A stretch of DNA of 64,000 nucleotides from VXYL01 sp965208525 (GTDB lineage Bacteria; Pseudomonadota; Gammaproteobacteria; Pseudomonadales; Azotimanducaceae). The position numbers and the translations under genes are program-made. The notes beneath the pieces were generated by a model. That model saw only the letters and a list, made by a program, of their open reading frames with translations, searched no databases and had not been told where the DNA came from. The stretch spans positions 1,736,001 to 1,800,000 of the forward strand of contig OZ242340.1 of assembly GCA_965208525.1 (NCBI GenBank), given 5' to 3'. Shown one piece after another: positions 43,159 through 51,939 of the stretch (its first letter is position 1; each line of letters starts with the position of its first letter).

Positions 43159-45504
43159 TCAGGCCGAGCTTCTGCCATACAGGGAAAGCTCCACGGCCTC
43201 GAACTCCACGTCTTCGCCGAACTCCACGTCCTGCATGAAGTCCGGGTTTCGTGCGCGCCGCTTGTTCGCGTTCTTCTCCAAGGCGTTGGGCATGGGTTCG
43301 GTCTTGCCGAAGGTGGCCTCGATCTCGACCACTTCCTCCGGCGTGAGCTTGGTGAGCGAGCAGGGCACACCCTTCATGTGAGGGATGCCTTGCTCGCGGT
43401 CGATGAAGGCTGGGTCGTCGTCTGGGGTGATTTGAGCGTCGGCGAAGGCCCACGCGCCTGAGAGGTGTTCGAGGCCCGACGCCGATTCCGGTTTCCACCA
43501 GCCGTGGGGAACCCGGACGAGGCCCTCGGGCATTCCGGAGCGGACGAATGCGCGGCCCACCATGGCACCGGTGGATGTGGCAACTCGGATCCAGTCGCCT
43601 TCGTCAAGACCATAGCGAACGCGATCCGGTTCGCTGACGAAGAAGGTGGGGTCCTGCGCTCGCTTGCGCAGTTCCGGGATGTGGCGGTGGCCGGTGCGGT
43701 AGTACTCGTCGTCCGGCAGGCCGATGAACATGCTCATCGGATAGGTGTCGTCTGTCCCCTGCACCTCGCGGTAGTAGGGCAGCGGGTCGAAGCCAAAGCC
43801 CTCCAGGATCGCCGAATGCAGCTCCACCTTGCCCGAGGGCGTGGCGAAACCTGTCTTCAGATACTTGCGTTCAGGATTCTCCGCCTTCGGCATGGAACCG
43901 GTTCGCACGACCTCGGCCCAGGTGGTGCCAGCCGGTTCGAGCCGATAGTCGAGCAGCTCCTCCTCCGTGCGCCACGGGAAGTGCTCTCCAAGCCCCATCC
44001 GGCGCGCCAGTTCGCACCAGAAGTGCACGATGCTGCGGCACTCCCCCGGCGCCGGCATGGCGCGGTCGCTGATGCCGGCCATCATGCCCGGCCGTTCGAG
44101 CCACGAATCACCCGGCAGAACGTAATCGGCAAGCTGCGCCGTGGGCGTCAGCATGTGCTCGAAGGCGACGATGAGGTCTTGGTTCATCAGCGCCTTGTAG
44201 ATGCGGCCGGTGTTCGCGAACGACATGAGCGTGTTGTTCGCGAGCGCGAAGAACGCCTTCACGGGATAGGGGTTGCCGTCCGCCATCGCCTTGAAGGTCG
44301 CGGCTGGATTGGCCATGTAGCAGCCGCCCACAAGGTTAGCGTAGCGATGTCCCCAGACCTCTTCGCAGGCATCGCCCAAGGGCTCCATGCCGCGATAGGT
44401 GAAGACCGGGAACTCGTCGGCGCCGAGTTGCTTTGCCTTCTGCTCCGGTGCGAGGCGTTCGTGCATTTCCACTTCGGTGTCGGAGCGGACGCCGGGGTTG
44501 AAGCCGGCGAACATCTCGCCGCCCTTGATGTCGAGATTGCCGGTCAAGGCGCGCAGCGCACAGTGCAGGCGGATGGCGGAGGTGCTCGACACCTGCTGGT
44601 CGGTGATGGGCGACCAGGGGATGGCGGCGCGGTTCGACAAAGCGTACATGCGCGCGGCCCTTTCGATCAGTTCCGCATCGACGCCGGTGATGTCGGCCAC
44701 CCGATCCAGCGGATATTGCCGCACGCGCTCGGCGAACTCATCGAAGCCCACCGTCCAGTCGCGCACGAAATCCTTGTCGTAGAGCTCCTGCTCGATGATG
44801 ACGTTGAGCCAACCGAAGGTCATGGCGGCGTCGGTTCCGGCGCGCAGCGGCAGCCAGATGTCGGCGGCCTCCGCGTTCTCGCTCTTGCGCGGATCGAGCA
44901 CGATCAGCTTGGCGCCGTTCGCCTGCGCCGTGCGGATGGTCTTGTATTCGATGGTCCAGCTATGGCGGCGCGGGTCGTGCCCGAACAGCACAATGCACTC
45001 GGTGTTCAGCAGATCCCCCCGCGGATACCAGCCATACACGAGCCGGTTTACCGCTGCGGTATTGCCCATGCAATAGGCGATGCCGCTGATGAAGTTCGGC
45101 GTGCCGATGAGGTTCATGAAGCGCCGGGTGAGGCCGTTGTCGAGGCCGAGGTTGGCGTTGCTGCCAGCCACCGCGAGGGCTTCCGGGCCATGCTTCTCGA
45201 TCACTTTCGTGAGCGAGGCGGCAATGCCGTCGAGCGCGCTCTCCCAGGACACGGGCTCCCACTTGCCTTCCCCCCGCTCGCCCACCCGCTTCAGCGGCTG
45301 CATGAGCCGATCCGGATGCGCGAACGACTTCGGCGCATACGCACCCTTCATGCAGATCACGTCCTTGAAGAAGGGATGGTCCCGCGTCGTGACCTTCACC
45401 ACCCGGTCCGTGGCCGTGTCCACCTTGGCGGCAAGGGGGCAGAAGCAGTCGCAGCTATGACAGACGACGTTGCGCGTGACGGTGGGCTGTGCGGTCGCAT
45501 TCAT
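43159..45504 (-). CDS. Molybdopterin oxidoreductase (DMSO reductase superfamily) catalytic subunit
   Basis: A 781-residue bis-MGD enzyme. The N-terminal [4Fe-4S] site is Cys15, Cys18, Cys22 and Cys51 (CHSCDCFC, then VICMKG). Cys145 in IAYCMGNTAAV is a candidate Mo/W ligand. Further cofactor-binding blocks are ECIVLFGHDPRRHS, LTGNLDIKGGEMFAG, FANTGRIYKAL and VRVPHGWW. There is no Tat signal, and no iron-sulfur or membrane subunit gene is adjacent, so it is probably cytoplasmic with a free partner. The substrate is unknown. Confidence 0.92.
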   Translation of the reverse strand: MNATAQPTVTRNVVCHSCDCFCPLAAKVDTATDRVVKVTTRDHPFFKDVICMKGAYAPKSFAHPDRLMQPLKRVGERGEGKWEPVSWESALDGIAASLTKVIEKHGPEALAVAGSNANLGLDNGLTRRFMNLIGTPNFISGIAYCMGNTAAVNRLVYGWYPRGDLLNTECIVLFGHDPRRHSWTIEYKTIRTAQANGAKLIVLDPRKSENAEAADIWLPLRAGTDAAMTFGWLNVIIEQELYDKDFVRDWTVGFDEFAERVRQYPLDRVADITGVDAELIERAARMYALSNRAAIPWSPITDQQVSSTSAIRLHCALRALTGNLDIKGGEMFAGFNPGVRSDTEVEMHERLAPEQKAKQLGADEFPVFTYRGMEPLGDACEEVWGHRYANLVGGCYMANPAATFKAMADGNPYPVKAFFALANNTLMSFANTGRIYKALMNQDLIVAFEHMLTPTAQLADYVLPGDSWLERPGMMAGISDRAMPAPGECRSIVHFWCELARRMGLGEHFPWRTEEELLDYRLEPAGTTWAEVVRTGSMPKAENPERKYLKTGFATPSGKVELHSAILEGFGFDPLPYYREVQGTDDTYPMSMFIGLPDDEYYRTGHRHIPELRKRAQDPTFFVSEPDRVRYGLDEGDWIRVATSTGAMVGRAFVRSGMPEGLVRVPHGWWKPESASGLEHLSGAWAFADAQITPDDDPAFIDREQGIPHMKGVPCSLTKLTPEEVVEIEATFGKTEPMPNALEKNANKRRARNPDFMQDVEFGEDVEFEAVELSLYGRSSA

Positions 45505-45723
45505 GGGTTGGGGTCTCTCCTAGCGAGGGCTTTGCTTGGTGGCCGCATGATCGACAACGCATCAGGGGCTGTGCCAATGATACGCGCTGGATTCGCCGGG
45601 AAGGCCGTGCGCTTTTTTGGCAGGCCAAAGACCAAGAGACGCGCCGCCAAGGCGTGCGGTGGAGTAACCGCCACAGCGTTGCCGTGTTGTAGGCTGACGC
45701 CTTCGGAATGACGGGGAACACGC

Positions 45724-46263
45724 ATGTCCACTCGAAACGGCGCGACGGCAGCCGTCGCATTCTTGGTGTCGGCGCTTTGCGCCTCGGCGGCATCCAGCGA
45801 CGAGCAGCCGGCCATGGCGCGAGCGGACATGGTGAATCCAGAAGGCGCTGCGATCGGCAGCGTCACATTCGAGCAGACACCGAGCGGCGTGCTGATCAAC
45901 GTAGACGTGGCCGATCTGCCGCCCGGACCTCACGGCATCCACCTGCACGCCGTCGGTGCCTGCACGCCGGATTTCGGCGCCGCCAAGGGCCACATCAACC
46001 CCGATGGCGTCGCGCATGGCCTGCGCCATCCCCAAGGGCCGGATCAGGGCGACCTTCCCTTGCTGTTCGTCCATGCCGACGGTTCGGCGCGGGCGGAGTT
46101 CTACCACACCCGCATCAGCGTCAAGGACGCCGGCGACAATCCGGTCTTGCTCGACGAAGACGGCTCGTCGGTCATCATCCACGACAAACCGGACGACCAC
46201 ATCACGCAGCCCATCGGCGGTGCTGGCGGTCGCATCGCCTGCGGAGTCATTGCGGGCTCGTAG
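45724..46263 (+). CDS. sodC: Cu/Zn superoxide dismutase
   Basis: A 179-residue periplasmic enzyme with a signal peptide (about residues 1-24). Copper and zinc ligands are visible as GIHLHAVG (His73, His75), GHINPDG (His90), the HGLRHPQG-GD block (Asp110) and a late IIHDKPDD. The paired cysteines are Cys80 and the Cys in GRIACGV. It dismutates periplasmic superoxide. The phosphatase gene follows after 7 bases on the same strand. Confidence 0.95.
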   Translation: MSTRNGATAAVAFLVSALCASAASSDEQPAMARADMVNPEGAAIGSVTFEQTPSGVLINVDVADLPPGPHGIHLHAVGACTPDFGAAKGHINPDGVAHGLRHPQGPDQGDLPLLFVHADGSARAEFYHTRISVKDAGDNPVLLDEDGSSVIIHDKPDDHITQPIGGAGGRIACGVIAGS

Positions 46264-46270
46264 AGCGAGG

Positions 46271-46855
46271 ATGGAGCTCATACTCGTGCGCCACGGCCTG
46301 CCCGTGCGGCAGGAACTCGCCTCCGGGCGAGCCGACCCTGAACTTTCCACGGTCGGACGACAGCAGGCGCAACGCGTCGCCGACTGGCTGCACAACGAAG
46401 GCATCGACTCCATCTACACCAGCCCCATGCGCCGCGCCCGCGAGACGGCCGCGCCGCTCGCAACCCGGCTGAACTGCACGCCGGCCGTTCACGACGCCAT
46501 CGCCGAATACGACCGCGCCGCCTCCCACTACATCCCCATGGAAGAACTCAAGAAGGAGGACTACGCCGCCTGGAAAGAGTTCGTGGACGGTGGCTACGGC
46601 GACGATTACGACATGGCCACGTTCGCCAAGACGGTAGTGGCGGGAATGGAAGAGATCATCACCTCCCACCCGGGCCACCGCGTAGCCGCCTTCTGCCACG
46701 GTGGCGTGATCAACGCCTGGGCCTCCCATGTCCTCGACATGCGCCCAAGCCTCTTCATAGACGTAGCCTACGGGAGCATCAGCCGCTTCCTCTGCGCTTC
46801 CACCGGCCAGCGCAACATCCGCAGCCTCAACGAGACCGGCCATTTGGTGGATTGA
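46271..46855 (+). CDS. Histidine phosphatase (phosphoglycerate mutase-like) family protein
   Basis: A 194-residue protein. The phospho-acceptor motif is LVRHGLP (His8); YTSPMRRARETA carries the conserved arginine and the second His is in FCHGGVINAW. GAGCGAGG upstream supports the ATG at 46271, so the longer frame overlapping sodC is rejected. It lies directly after sodC. The substrate could be a sugar phosphate, a nucleotide or a phosphoprotein. Confidence 0.92.
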   Translation: MELILVRHGLPVRQELASGRADPELSTVGRQQAQRVADWLHNEGIDSIYTSPMRRARETAAPLATRLNCTPAVHDAIAEYDRAASHYIPMEELKKEDYAAWKEFVDGGYGDDYDMATFAKTVVAGMEEIITSHPGHRVAAFCHGGVINAWASHVLDMRPSLFIDVAYGSISRFLCASTGQRNIRSLNETGHLVD

Positions 46856-46931
46856 CCCGCCCCCGCCACTCCCCAGGCGAGCACAGGAGCCGACTTGGCT
46901 TAGGGGCTCGCGGCTCAAGATGGGGTCGCCG

Positions 46932-47213
46932 CTACCGAATGCGCTTCCCCTGGCGATATGCATTCGCCCGGCTCCCGATGCGAACGACCAAGACGGTGAG
47001 CTCCGCGTGGCTCGTCTCATATATGACCCGGTAGCGGCCCACGCGCAGCCTTCGCAAGCCGCCGAACTCTCCCTTGAGTGCCGAACCGGCGGATGGCTCG
47101 TGCGCCAGGCGATCGATCGCCTCCACAAGGCGACGGCGGTCGTTGGCGTTGATCTTCTGAAGTGCCTTCGCGGCGCTCGCTTTAATCCTGATCGAGTAGA
47201 TCGCGTCTGACAT
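46932..47213 (-). CDS. relE: RelE/ParE-family toxin
   Basis: A 93-residue toxin of the RelE superfamily. The fold pattern is IYSIRIKASAAKALQKINAND, then KGEFGGLRRLRVGRYRVIYE and LTVLVVRIGSRANAY. The conserved basic residues and Tyr near the C-terminus are those used for ribosome-dependent mRNA cleavage in RelE. It overlaps the antitoxin gene by 32 bases, the usual order for this type. The RelE versus ParE subtype cannot be fixed by eye. Confidence 0.9.
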   Translation of the reverse strand: MSDAIYSIRIKASAAKALQKINANDRRRLVEAIDRLAHEPSAGSALKGEFGGLRRLRVGRYRVIYETSHAELTVLVVRIGSRANAYRQGKRIR

Positions 47214-47409
47214 CCTGCCAGTCCAGCACCGGGTCCGCTGGATCGTTGAGGCGATCTAGCGCCAAGCGAAGGTCCTCGAAATCGTCGAGGTAGTACTCGA
47301 GCGCCTGCCGGAGCACCTGCGCTCGCGAACGGTTCAGTCGACTCGCCGCTCCGTCGGCCCTCGCGACGAGGTCGTCCGGGAGCCTAGCGGTAACCTGCGC
47401 CATGCGCAT
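47182..47409 (-). CDS. Ribbon-helix-helix antitoxin
   Basis: A 75-residue antitoxin. The N-terminal strand QVTARLPDDLVARADGAAS and helices NRSRAQVLRQALEYYLDDFE form an RHH DNA-binding domain. The C-terminal part (residues about 52-75, Asp-rich) would wrap the toxin. The start is either of two ATGs at 47409 and 47403, with GAGGGAGG upstream. An inverted repeat 39 bases upstream fits an autoregulatory operator. Confidence 0.9.
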   Translation of the reverse strand: MRMAQVTARLPDDLVARADGAASRLNRSRAQVLRQALEYYLDDFEDLRLALDRLNDPADPVLDWQDVRRDLLDQD

Positions 47410-47447
47410 ACGCCTCCCTCATGGGGTTCGATCCCAAACGATGTCCA

Positions 47448-47465
47448 TGACTTCACATGAAGTCA
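47448..47465. promoter_or_regulatory. Candidate operator of the relE/RHH pair
   Basis: TGACTTCA and TGAAGTCA form an 8-bp inverted repeat with a 2-base centre, upstream of the antitoxin. A TTGACT that could be the -35 box on the minus strand overlaps its edge; the -10 candidate (CATCGT) is weak. RHH dimers bind such short palindromes. Confidence 0.55.
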
Positions 47466-47591
47466 AGCACCTTTTTTCGGTGGATTTCCGTTGTGGCGCG
47501 CCGCCCAGCGACCGTTGGGGCCTTGAGATCTGCCGGGTCTGGCGGCGCAACGGAGAAGGGGTTGCTCCCCCAAGGCCGGCGTTTCCAGACG

Positions 47592-48338
47592 TTACCGTTC
47601 GTAGAAGTCCGCGCCGTGGCGGTGGTCGACGCCGCCCGTCATTCGCAGCAACTCCTTTTGGCGGGTGGTCATGTCCGCGAGCCACTCTTCGCGGAAGCCG
47701 TCGTGGGGGTCGCATTGGAAGCGTAGCCAGAGGCTGTTGCGGTAGTGGCCGAACATGGCGGCGCGAAGTTCGTCGGTGTGGTTTGCGCCGCCGCCGTGCC
47801 AGGTTTGGCCGTGGAAGATCACGACCGAGCCGGCCGGCACCTCCGGCTGCATTTCGTGCGGGAGTGAAAGGCCCTGCGGCGGGTGCCGGAGGGGGCTTTG
47901 GTGGCTGCCGGGCACGAGGCGCGTGCCGCCGTTGTCGGGGTTGAGATCTGACAGTGCCCACACGGTGTTCATCATCAGCGGGGCATTGTCGCCGTGGCGC
48001 AGCATGTCGAGCGGCACATCGCCGTGCAGCCCTTGGTGACCGTCTCCGGGTCGCACCACCCTGGCGTTGAGGGAACCGAGGATCAAGTTGGGGCCCATCA
48101 CCGTCTCGATGTAGGGCAGCACGGCCGGGTGGTCGATGACGGGCAGGAACATCGGGTCGAGGGTCACCAGATTCGCAAGGTGCAGCGCCGTGCCTCGGTA
48201 TCCGTGTTCGACGCCGATGCGCAGGGTGTTGTCGATCACGAAATCGCGCATCCGCGCTGCGGTGGCCTTGTCCAACACGTCGTGGATGATGGTGAAGCCC
48301 CACACGCGCAGTTCCGCAATGCGTTCCTCGTCGATCAT
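47592..48338 (-). CDS. Phytanoyl-CoA dioxygenase (PhyH)-like oxygenase 1
   Basis: A 248-residue Fe(II)/2-oxoglutarate oxygenase. Metal ligands are His and Asp in GLHGDVPLDML and the distal His in GQTWHGGGANHTDE. Other conserved blocks are MNTVWALSDLNPDNGGTRLVPGSH and AAMFGHYRNS. It is the last gene of a three-gene operon behind another PhyH-like protein and an amidohydrolase, 21 bases after the former. The two PhyH proteins share the WHGGGAN motif and are probably paralogues. Confidence 0.9.
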   Translation of the reverse strand: MIDEERIAELRVWGFTIIHDVLDKATAARMRDFVIDNTLRIGVEHGYRGTALHLANLVTLDPMFLPVIDHPAVLPYIETVMGPNLILGSLNARVVRPGDGHQGLHGDVPLDMLRHGDNAPLMMNTVWALSDLNPDNGGTRLVPGSHQSPLRHPPQGLSLPHEMQPEVPAGSVVIFHGQTWHGGGANHTDELRAAMFGHYRNSLWLRFQCDPHDGFREEWLADMTTRQKELLRMTGGVDHRHGADFYER

Positions 48339-48359
48339 CCTGGGGCTCCGATCCTTCGG

Positions 48360-49286
48360 TTATCTGGGTGCGGGTGCTTTCGGGGCGACGCGAAAGGGTG
48401 GCGGGTTCGGTGGCGCCAGAGGCGGCATGTCCGAGGAGTTGATGTCGTAGCCGAAGGGCACTCGGCCCAGCATGTCGAGGGGGTCGCGCAAGTCCACCAT
48501 GCCCGGGCCTGCTACCGACAGGCCCGGTTGGTAGCCAAGGACGCGCTGCAGGCGCTTCGGCATCTTTGCCACTTCCTCGCGGGGAACGCCGACGTACTGG
48601 TTCTCCTGTTGGCGCAGGTAGGCGAGGTTGAAGTTGATGTCCACGGCCAGACGGCTTTGGTCGGATGTGGTGTTGGCGCCGCCGCCGTGCCACATGGCGC
48701 CGGTCCACGCGAGTAGGGAGCCGGCCTTCATCTCCATCTGGATGGGCTCCACGTCTGGCGGTTGGCGCACGGGTTGGTCGTGCCACTTGTGCGAACCCGG
48801 CACCAGCATGGTGGCGCCGTTGGCTTTGGTGAAATCGTCCACGGCGATGACGGCGTTGAGCACGAACGGCGGATGGGGACGAGGCACGGGCCACAGGCCA
48901 TCGTCCTGATGCAGCCCCTGGGCCTTGGCGCCCGGCAAGAGGTCAAACATGACCACGACGGAGACTTGGATCTGGTAGCCGAGGACGCCCTGCGCCAGGG
49001 CCAGCAGGCGGGGGTCGCAGACCAAGTCATCCACGCAGCGGGTCTTGGCGAGCAGGTTGTGGGCGCGCACGGTGTGGCCGTCTCCCATCAGTTCTCGGAT
49101 GGGGTTGACGTCGCGCCTGAGTTCTTTAGCCAAGCGCTCCACACGCTCGGCGTCCAGCCAGTCGGGCACAACCACAAAGCCCTGTTCCTCCACATCCGCC
49201 AGCCACGACGGGAGGCCCGGCACGGCAAACGTGTCGCCGTAGATTTCGACTTCCTCCGGGGAAACTGGCGCGGGATCTACCTTCAT
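48360..49286 (-). CDS. Phytanoyl-CoA dioxygenase (PhyH)-like oxygenase 2
   Basis: A 308-residue relative of the next gene. Metal ligands are in GLHQDDGLW (HxD) and in GAMWHGGGANTTSDQSR. ATMLVPGSHKWHDQPVR is the usual beta-helix region, and the Arg of SRLAVDINFNLAYLR probably contacts 2-oxoglutarate. GGAGATC precedes the ATG. It begins 18 bases after the amidohydrolase stop. The operon suggests successive hydroxylation and hydrolysis of one substrate. Confidence 0.9.
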   Translation of the reverse strand: MKVDPAPVSPEEVEIYGDTFAVPGLPSWLADVEEQGFVVVPDWLDAERVERLAKELRRDVNPIRELMGDGHTVRAHNLLAKTRCVDDLVCDPRLLALAQGVLGYQIQVSVVVMFDLLPGAKAQGLHQDDGLWPVPRPHPPFVLNAVIAVDDFTKANGATMLVPGSHKWHDQPVRQPPDVEPIQMEMKAGSLLAWTGAMWHGGGANTTSDQSRLAVDINFNLAYLRQQENQYVGVPREEVAKMPKRLQRVLGYQPGLSVAGPGMVDLRDPLDMLGRVPFGYDINSSDMPPLAPPNPPPFRVAPKAPAPR

Positions 49287-49304
49287 GCGGATCTCCGTTC
49301 GAGC

Positions 49305-50333
49305 CTAGCGCTGCAAGTACGTGCGAGCCGCGGTGTCGTGGAAGAGAGCCGCCTTCTCTGTGTCCGAGCAGCCGGCGGCGATTTTCTTGAACGAGTTCCA
49401 CAGCACGCGGTAGCTGCAGCTCACCTTGTCCACCGGGAAGTTGCTCTCGAACATGCATCGGCTGACGCCAAAGCAGTCGATCATGTGCCGGTGGTAGTCG
49501 CGAGTGGCGGCCACGAGTTCGTCCGACGTCGCCGGTCGCTCGCGCTTGTGGAAGCCGAAGCCGTTGATGGCCATGACTAGGCCGCCGAGCTTGGCGACCA
49601 CGTTTTCGCAAGTCGCCAGTTCGGCAACGTCCTGCTTCCATTGGGCGAATATCTCTGCCTGCTTGCCCTCATACGGCCCGATGCCGAGCGGACCGCCGAA
49701 GTGGTCGAAGATGATGGGCTGGTCGGGGAATGCCCGCGCCAAGTCCGTGACTTCGGCGATCTGCGGGTGGTAGAGCCAGGCGTCGAAGGTCATGCCGCGC
49801 TTGCCGAGCTCGGCGAAGCCTTCGCGGAACTTGGGTGTGGCCATCATTCCCGCGGTCGGTGCAGTGTGGGAGTTGCGAACATCGTCGCTCGCATCCCAGC
49901 CGGCGGCGTGGCGGATGCCGGAGAAGCGGTCCGTGACGTGGTCGTGGGCGTCGAGCACGTCGCCAACCGCTGAACCCAAGTTCAAGTCTGCAAAGCCCAC
50001 GATGCTGGCGCAGGCTCTCGCATCGCCATAGCCGCCCGACGCGCTCATCGCGGCAATGCCGTTCACGAACTCGGTCTCTCCCACCGGCTTCATGGGCTCC
50101 GGGCCATCGCTGCGGTACATGGACGCGCATTCCATGAACACCGTCGAGACGACGTTGTGGCCGCTGCCGATGTCCGCGAGCAGCTCATCGAGCAGATAGC
50201 GACTGCCGGGGTGATCCCAAAGGTGGTGGTGTGGATCGCAGATCGGCAACTCCGGCTCGATCACGTCCTCGTCCACCTGTGCGAGCCACTCGTCTCGTTC
50301 CATCGTCACGAACCCCGGCGTCTTGTTGCTCAT
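49305..50333 (-). CDS. Amidohydrolase family protein (TIM-barrel, PDC-like)
   Basis: A 342-residue amidohydrolase_2-type protein. Metal-binding ICDPHHHLWDHPG is near the N-terminus, IIFDHFGGPLG in the middle and MFESNFPVDK near the C-terminus supplies the catalytic acid region. It resembles 2-pyrone-4,6-dicarboxylate lactonase and L-fucono-lactonase relatives. It is the first gene of the operon with the two PhyH proteins and is divergent from the NAD-dependent reductase gene; a TATAGT lies 8 bases upstream of the ATG. Confidence 0.88.
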   Translation of the reverse strand: MSNKTPGFVTMERDEWLAQVDEDVIEPELPICDPHHHLWDHPGSRYLLDELLADIGSGHNVVSTVFMECASMYRSDGPEPMKPVGETEFVNGIAAMSASGGYGDARACASIVGFADLNLGSAVGDVLDAHDHVTDRFSGIRHAAGWDASDDVRNSHTAPTAGMMATPKFREGFAELGKRGMTFDAWLYHPQIAEVTDLARAFPDQPIIFDHFGGPLGIGPYEGKQAEIFAQWKQDVAELATCENVVAKLGGLVMAINGFGFHKRERPATSDELVAATRDYHRHMIDCFGVSRCMFESNFPVDKVSCSYRVLWNSFKKIAAGCSDTEKAALFHDTAARTYLQR

Positions 50334-50348
50334 GCGATTACTATACAA

Positions 50349-50368
50349 GCGCGCCCTTGCGGGCGCGC
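50349..50368. promoter_or_regulatory. Perfect GC hairpin in a divergent promoter region
   Basis: GCGCGCCC and GGGCGCGC with loop TTGC lie in the 68-base space between the divergent amidohydrolase and reductase genes. The position would suit an operator or attenuator, but the same stem occurs in dispersed repeats, so the role is uncertain. Confidence 0.4.
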
Positions 50369-50401
50369 CGACAGCAACCGCCATCCCAGGAGACTCCCCG
50401 C

Positions 50402-51487
50402 ATGCCTTCTGTCACAGCAGCCGACGGCCCGGTGGCCGTAACCGGCGCTTCCGGCTACATCGGTGCACACACCGTCATCGCGCTCATGAAGCGCGGCTAC
50501 GACGTTCGCGCCTGCCTCACCGACACATCCAACCCAGACAAGACGGAGTTTCTGCTCGCCTTGAACGACGAGCATCCGGGCAATGTCTCGCTGCATCAGG
50601 CCAACTTGCTGGAGGAAGGCTCCTACGATGCGCCGTTTCGGGATTGCAGCGCCGTGCTGCATGTGGGCACCCCGATGGGCTACGGCGGCGTCAACAACCC
50701 GCAGCAGGTGTATGACGGGGCGATCGGCGGCGTGCACAACATCATCGGCTCGGTGAAGCGGGCCGGCACGGTGAAGCGGCTCGTCTACACGAGCTCCTTT
50801 GCCGCCATCGGCCATCCTTCGCCGCCCGGGCATCGCTACACCGAGGACGACTGGGCCAGCGACAACCGCGACGAAGACGCCAACTGGAACACCGACAATC
50901 TGGTCGAGAAGGGCGAAGTCGGCTACTCCATGGCGAAGGTGGAGTGTGAGCGTCTGGTGACGCGGCTGGCGCAGGAGGATGGCCGCTTCGACGCCATCTC
51001 CGTCTGCCCGTGCGTGGTGCTCGGACCGCTATTGAGCCCGGTGCATGAACTGCGCGGCTCGTGGCAGTTCTTCCTCGGGCGGATGCTGGCCGGCAAGCCC
51101 TGCGGGCGCGGCTGGCAGGCGCTTTGGAACATCGTTGATGTGCGCGACGTGGGCGAGTCCGAGGCACTGATGATCGAGAGCGACGTGTGCGGCAACGGCT
51201 CCCGCTACATGCTTTGCGCCACGGACGACTCTGGAGAAATCACCGCCATGCAACTGCATGACCACCTGCAGGCGCTGTTCCCGCACATCGACGTCGGCGG
51301 CGTGCTGCCGGAGTATGAGGCGATGGTGGAGAAGTACGGGGCTCCCTACGACGCACCAAGGGCACATTGCGACAAGGCGCGGAGCGAGCTGGGGCTCGAA
51401 ACCCACGCCATCGAAGACACCTTGCGCACGACTGGCGAGACGATGATCGAGTTGGGCCTTGTCGAGCCAAAGCTGAAGGCTTCTTGA
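50402..51487 (+). CDS. NAD(P)-dependent epimerase/reductase (extended SDR, dihydroflavonol reductase-like)
   Basis: A 361-residue extended SDR. The nucleotide-binding motif is VTGASGYIGAHTV (GxxGxxG) and the catalytic YxxxK is YSMAKVECER, with Ser in VYTSSFAAIG. The pattern fits flavonol/cinnamoyl-CoA reductase-like enzymes that reduce ketones or aldehydes. The ATG at 50402 is preceded by CAGGAGAC. A ferredoxin gene follows after 36 bases. Confidence 0.9.
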   Translation: MPSVTAADGPVAVTGASGYIGAHTVIALMKRGYDVRACLTDTSNPDKTEFLLALNDEHPGNVSLHQANLLEEGSYDAPFRDCSAVLHVGTPMGYGGVNNPQQVYDGAIGGVHNIIGSVKRAGTVKRLVYTSSFAAIGHPSPPGHRYTEDDWASDNRDEDANWNTDNLVEKGEVGYSMAKVECERLVTRLAQEDGRFDAISVCPCVVLGPLLSPVHELRGSWQFFLGRMLAGKPCGRGWQALWNIVDVRDVGESEALMIESDVCGNGSRYMLCATDDSGEITAMQLHDHLQALFPHIDVGGVLPEYEAMVEKYGAPYDAPRAHCDKARSELGLETHAIEDTLRTTGETMIELGLVEPKLKAS

Positions 51488-51523
51488 AGGCCATTTGGCA
51501 AGGCCCATAGGAAGAGCACACGC

Positions 51524-51793
51524 GTGAACGAGGAGTTCGTCGTCAAGCTGGCGCGCAGCGAGACCGCCGTGACGGTCCCTGCCGGTGGATCCATTCTCTA
51601 CTCGCTGCTGACGGCCGGGATCGAAGTGCCCTACGCGTGCGGCGTTGGCATCTGCGGCGCCTGCGAGCAGAGCGTGCTCTCCGGCACACCTGAACACCGC
51701 GACTTCGTGCTGAGCGAGGAGGAACAGGCGGCAGGGCGGGTGCTCATCTGCTGTGCCGGCTCACGCACGGCGGAACTGGAGCTCGATCTCTAA
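51524..51793 (+). CDS. Stand-alone [2Fe-2S] ferredoxin, similar to the C-terminal domain of VanB-type reductases
   Basis: An 89-residue plant-type ferredoxin. Cluster ligands are CGVGICGAC and the Cys in LICCAG. EHRDFVLSEEEQAAGR and LELDL closely follow the C-terminal ferredoxin domain of phthalate/vanillate oxygenase reductases, which is normally fused to FMN and NAD modules. No such module lies beside it and the GTG start is preceded by GGAAGAG. It could pass electrons to an oxygenase elsewhere. Confidence 0.92.
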   Translation: MNEEFVVKLARSETAVTVPAGGSILYSLLTAGIEVPYACGVGICGACEQSVLSGTPEHRDFVLSEEEQAAGRVLICCAGSRTAELELDL

Positions 51794-51939
51794 CCCGACC
51801 AGGGGCCTAAGGTCCCGCCAAGGGTGAGCGTCGTATGGCCCCTGGCAAGGCCAGCAGTTCGCGCAACGCGCCCGACAGGGCGCGCATGCTCTTACAATTC
51901 GCCCTCAATCCGTCCACTTCGCCACCAGGCCAAATCACC

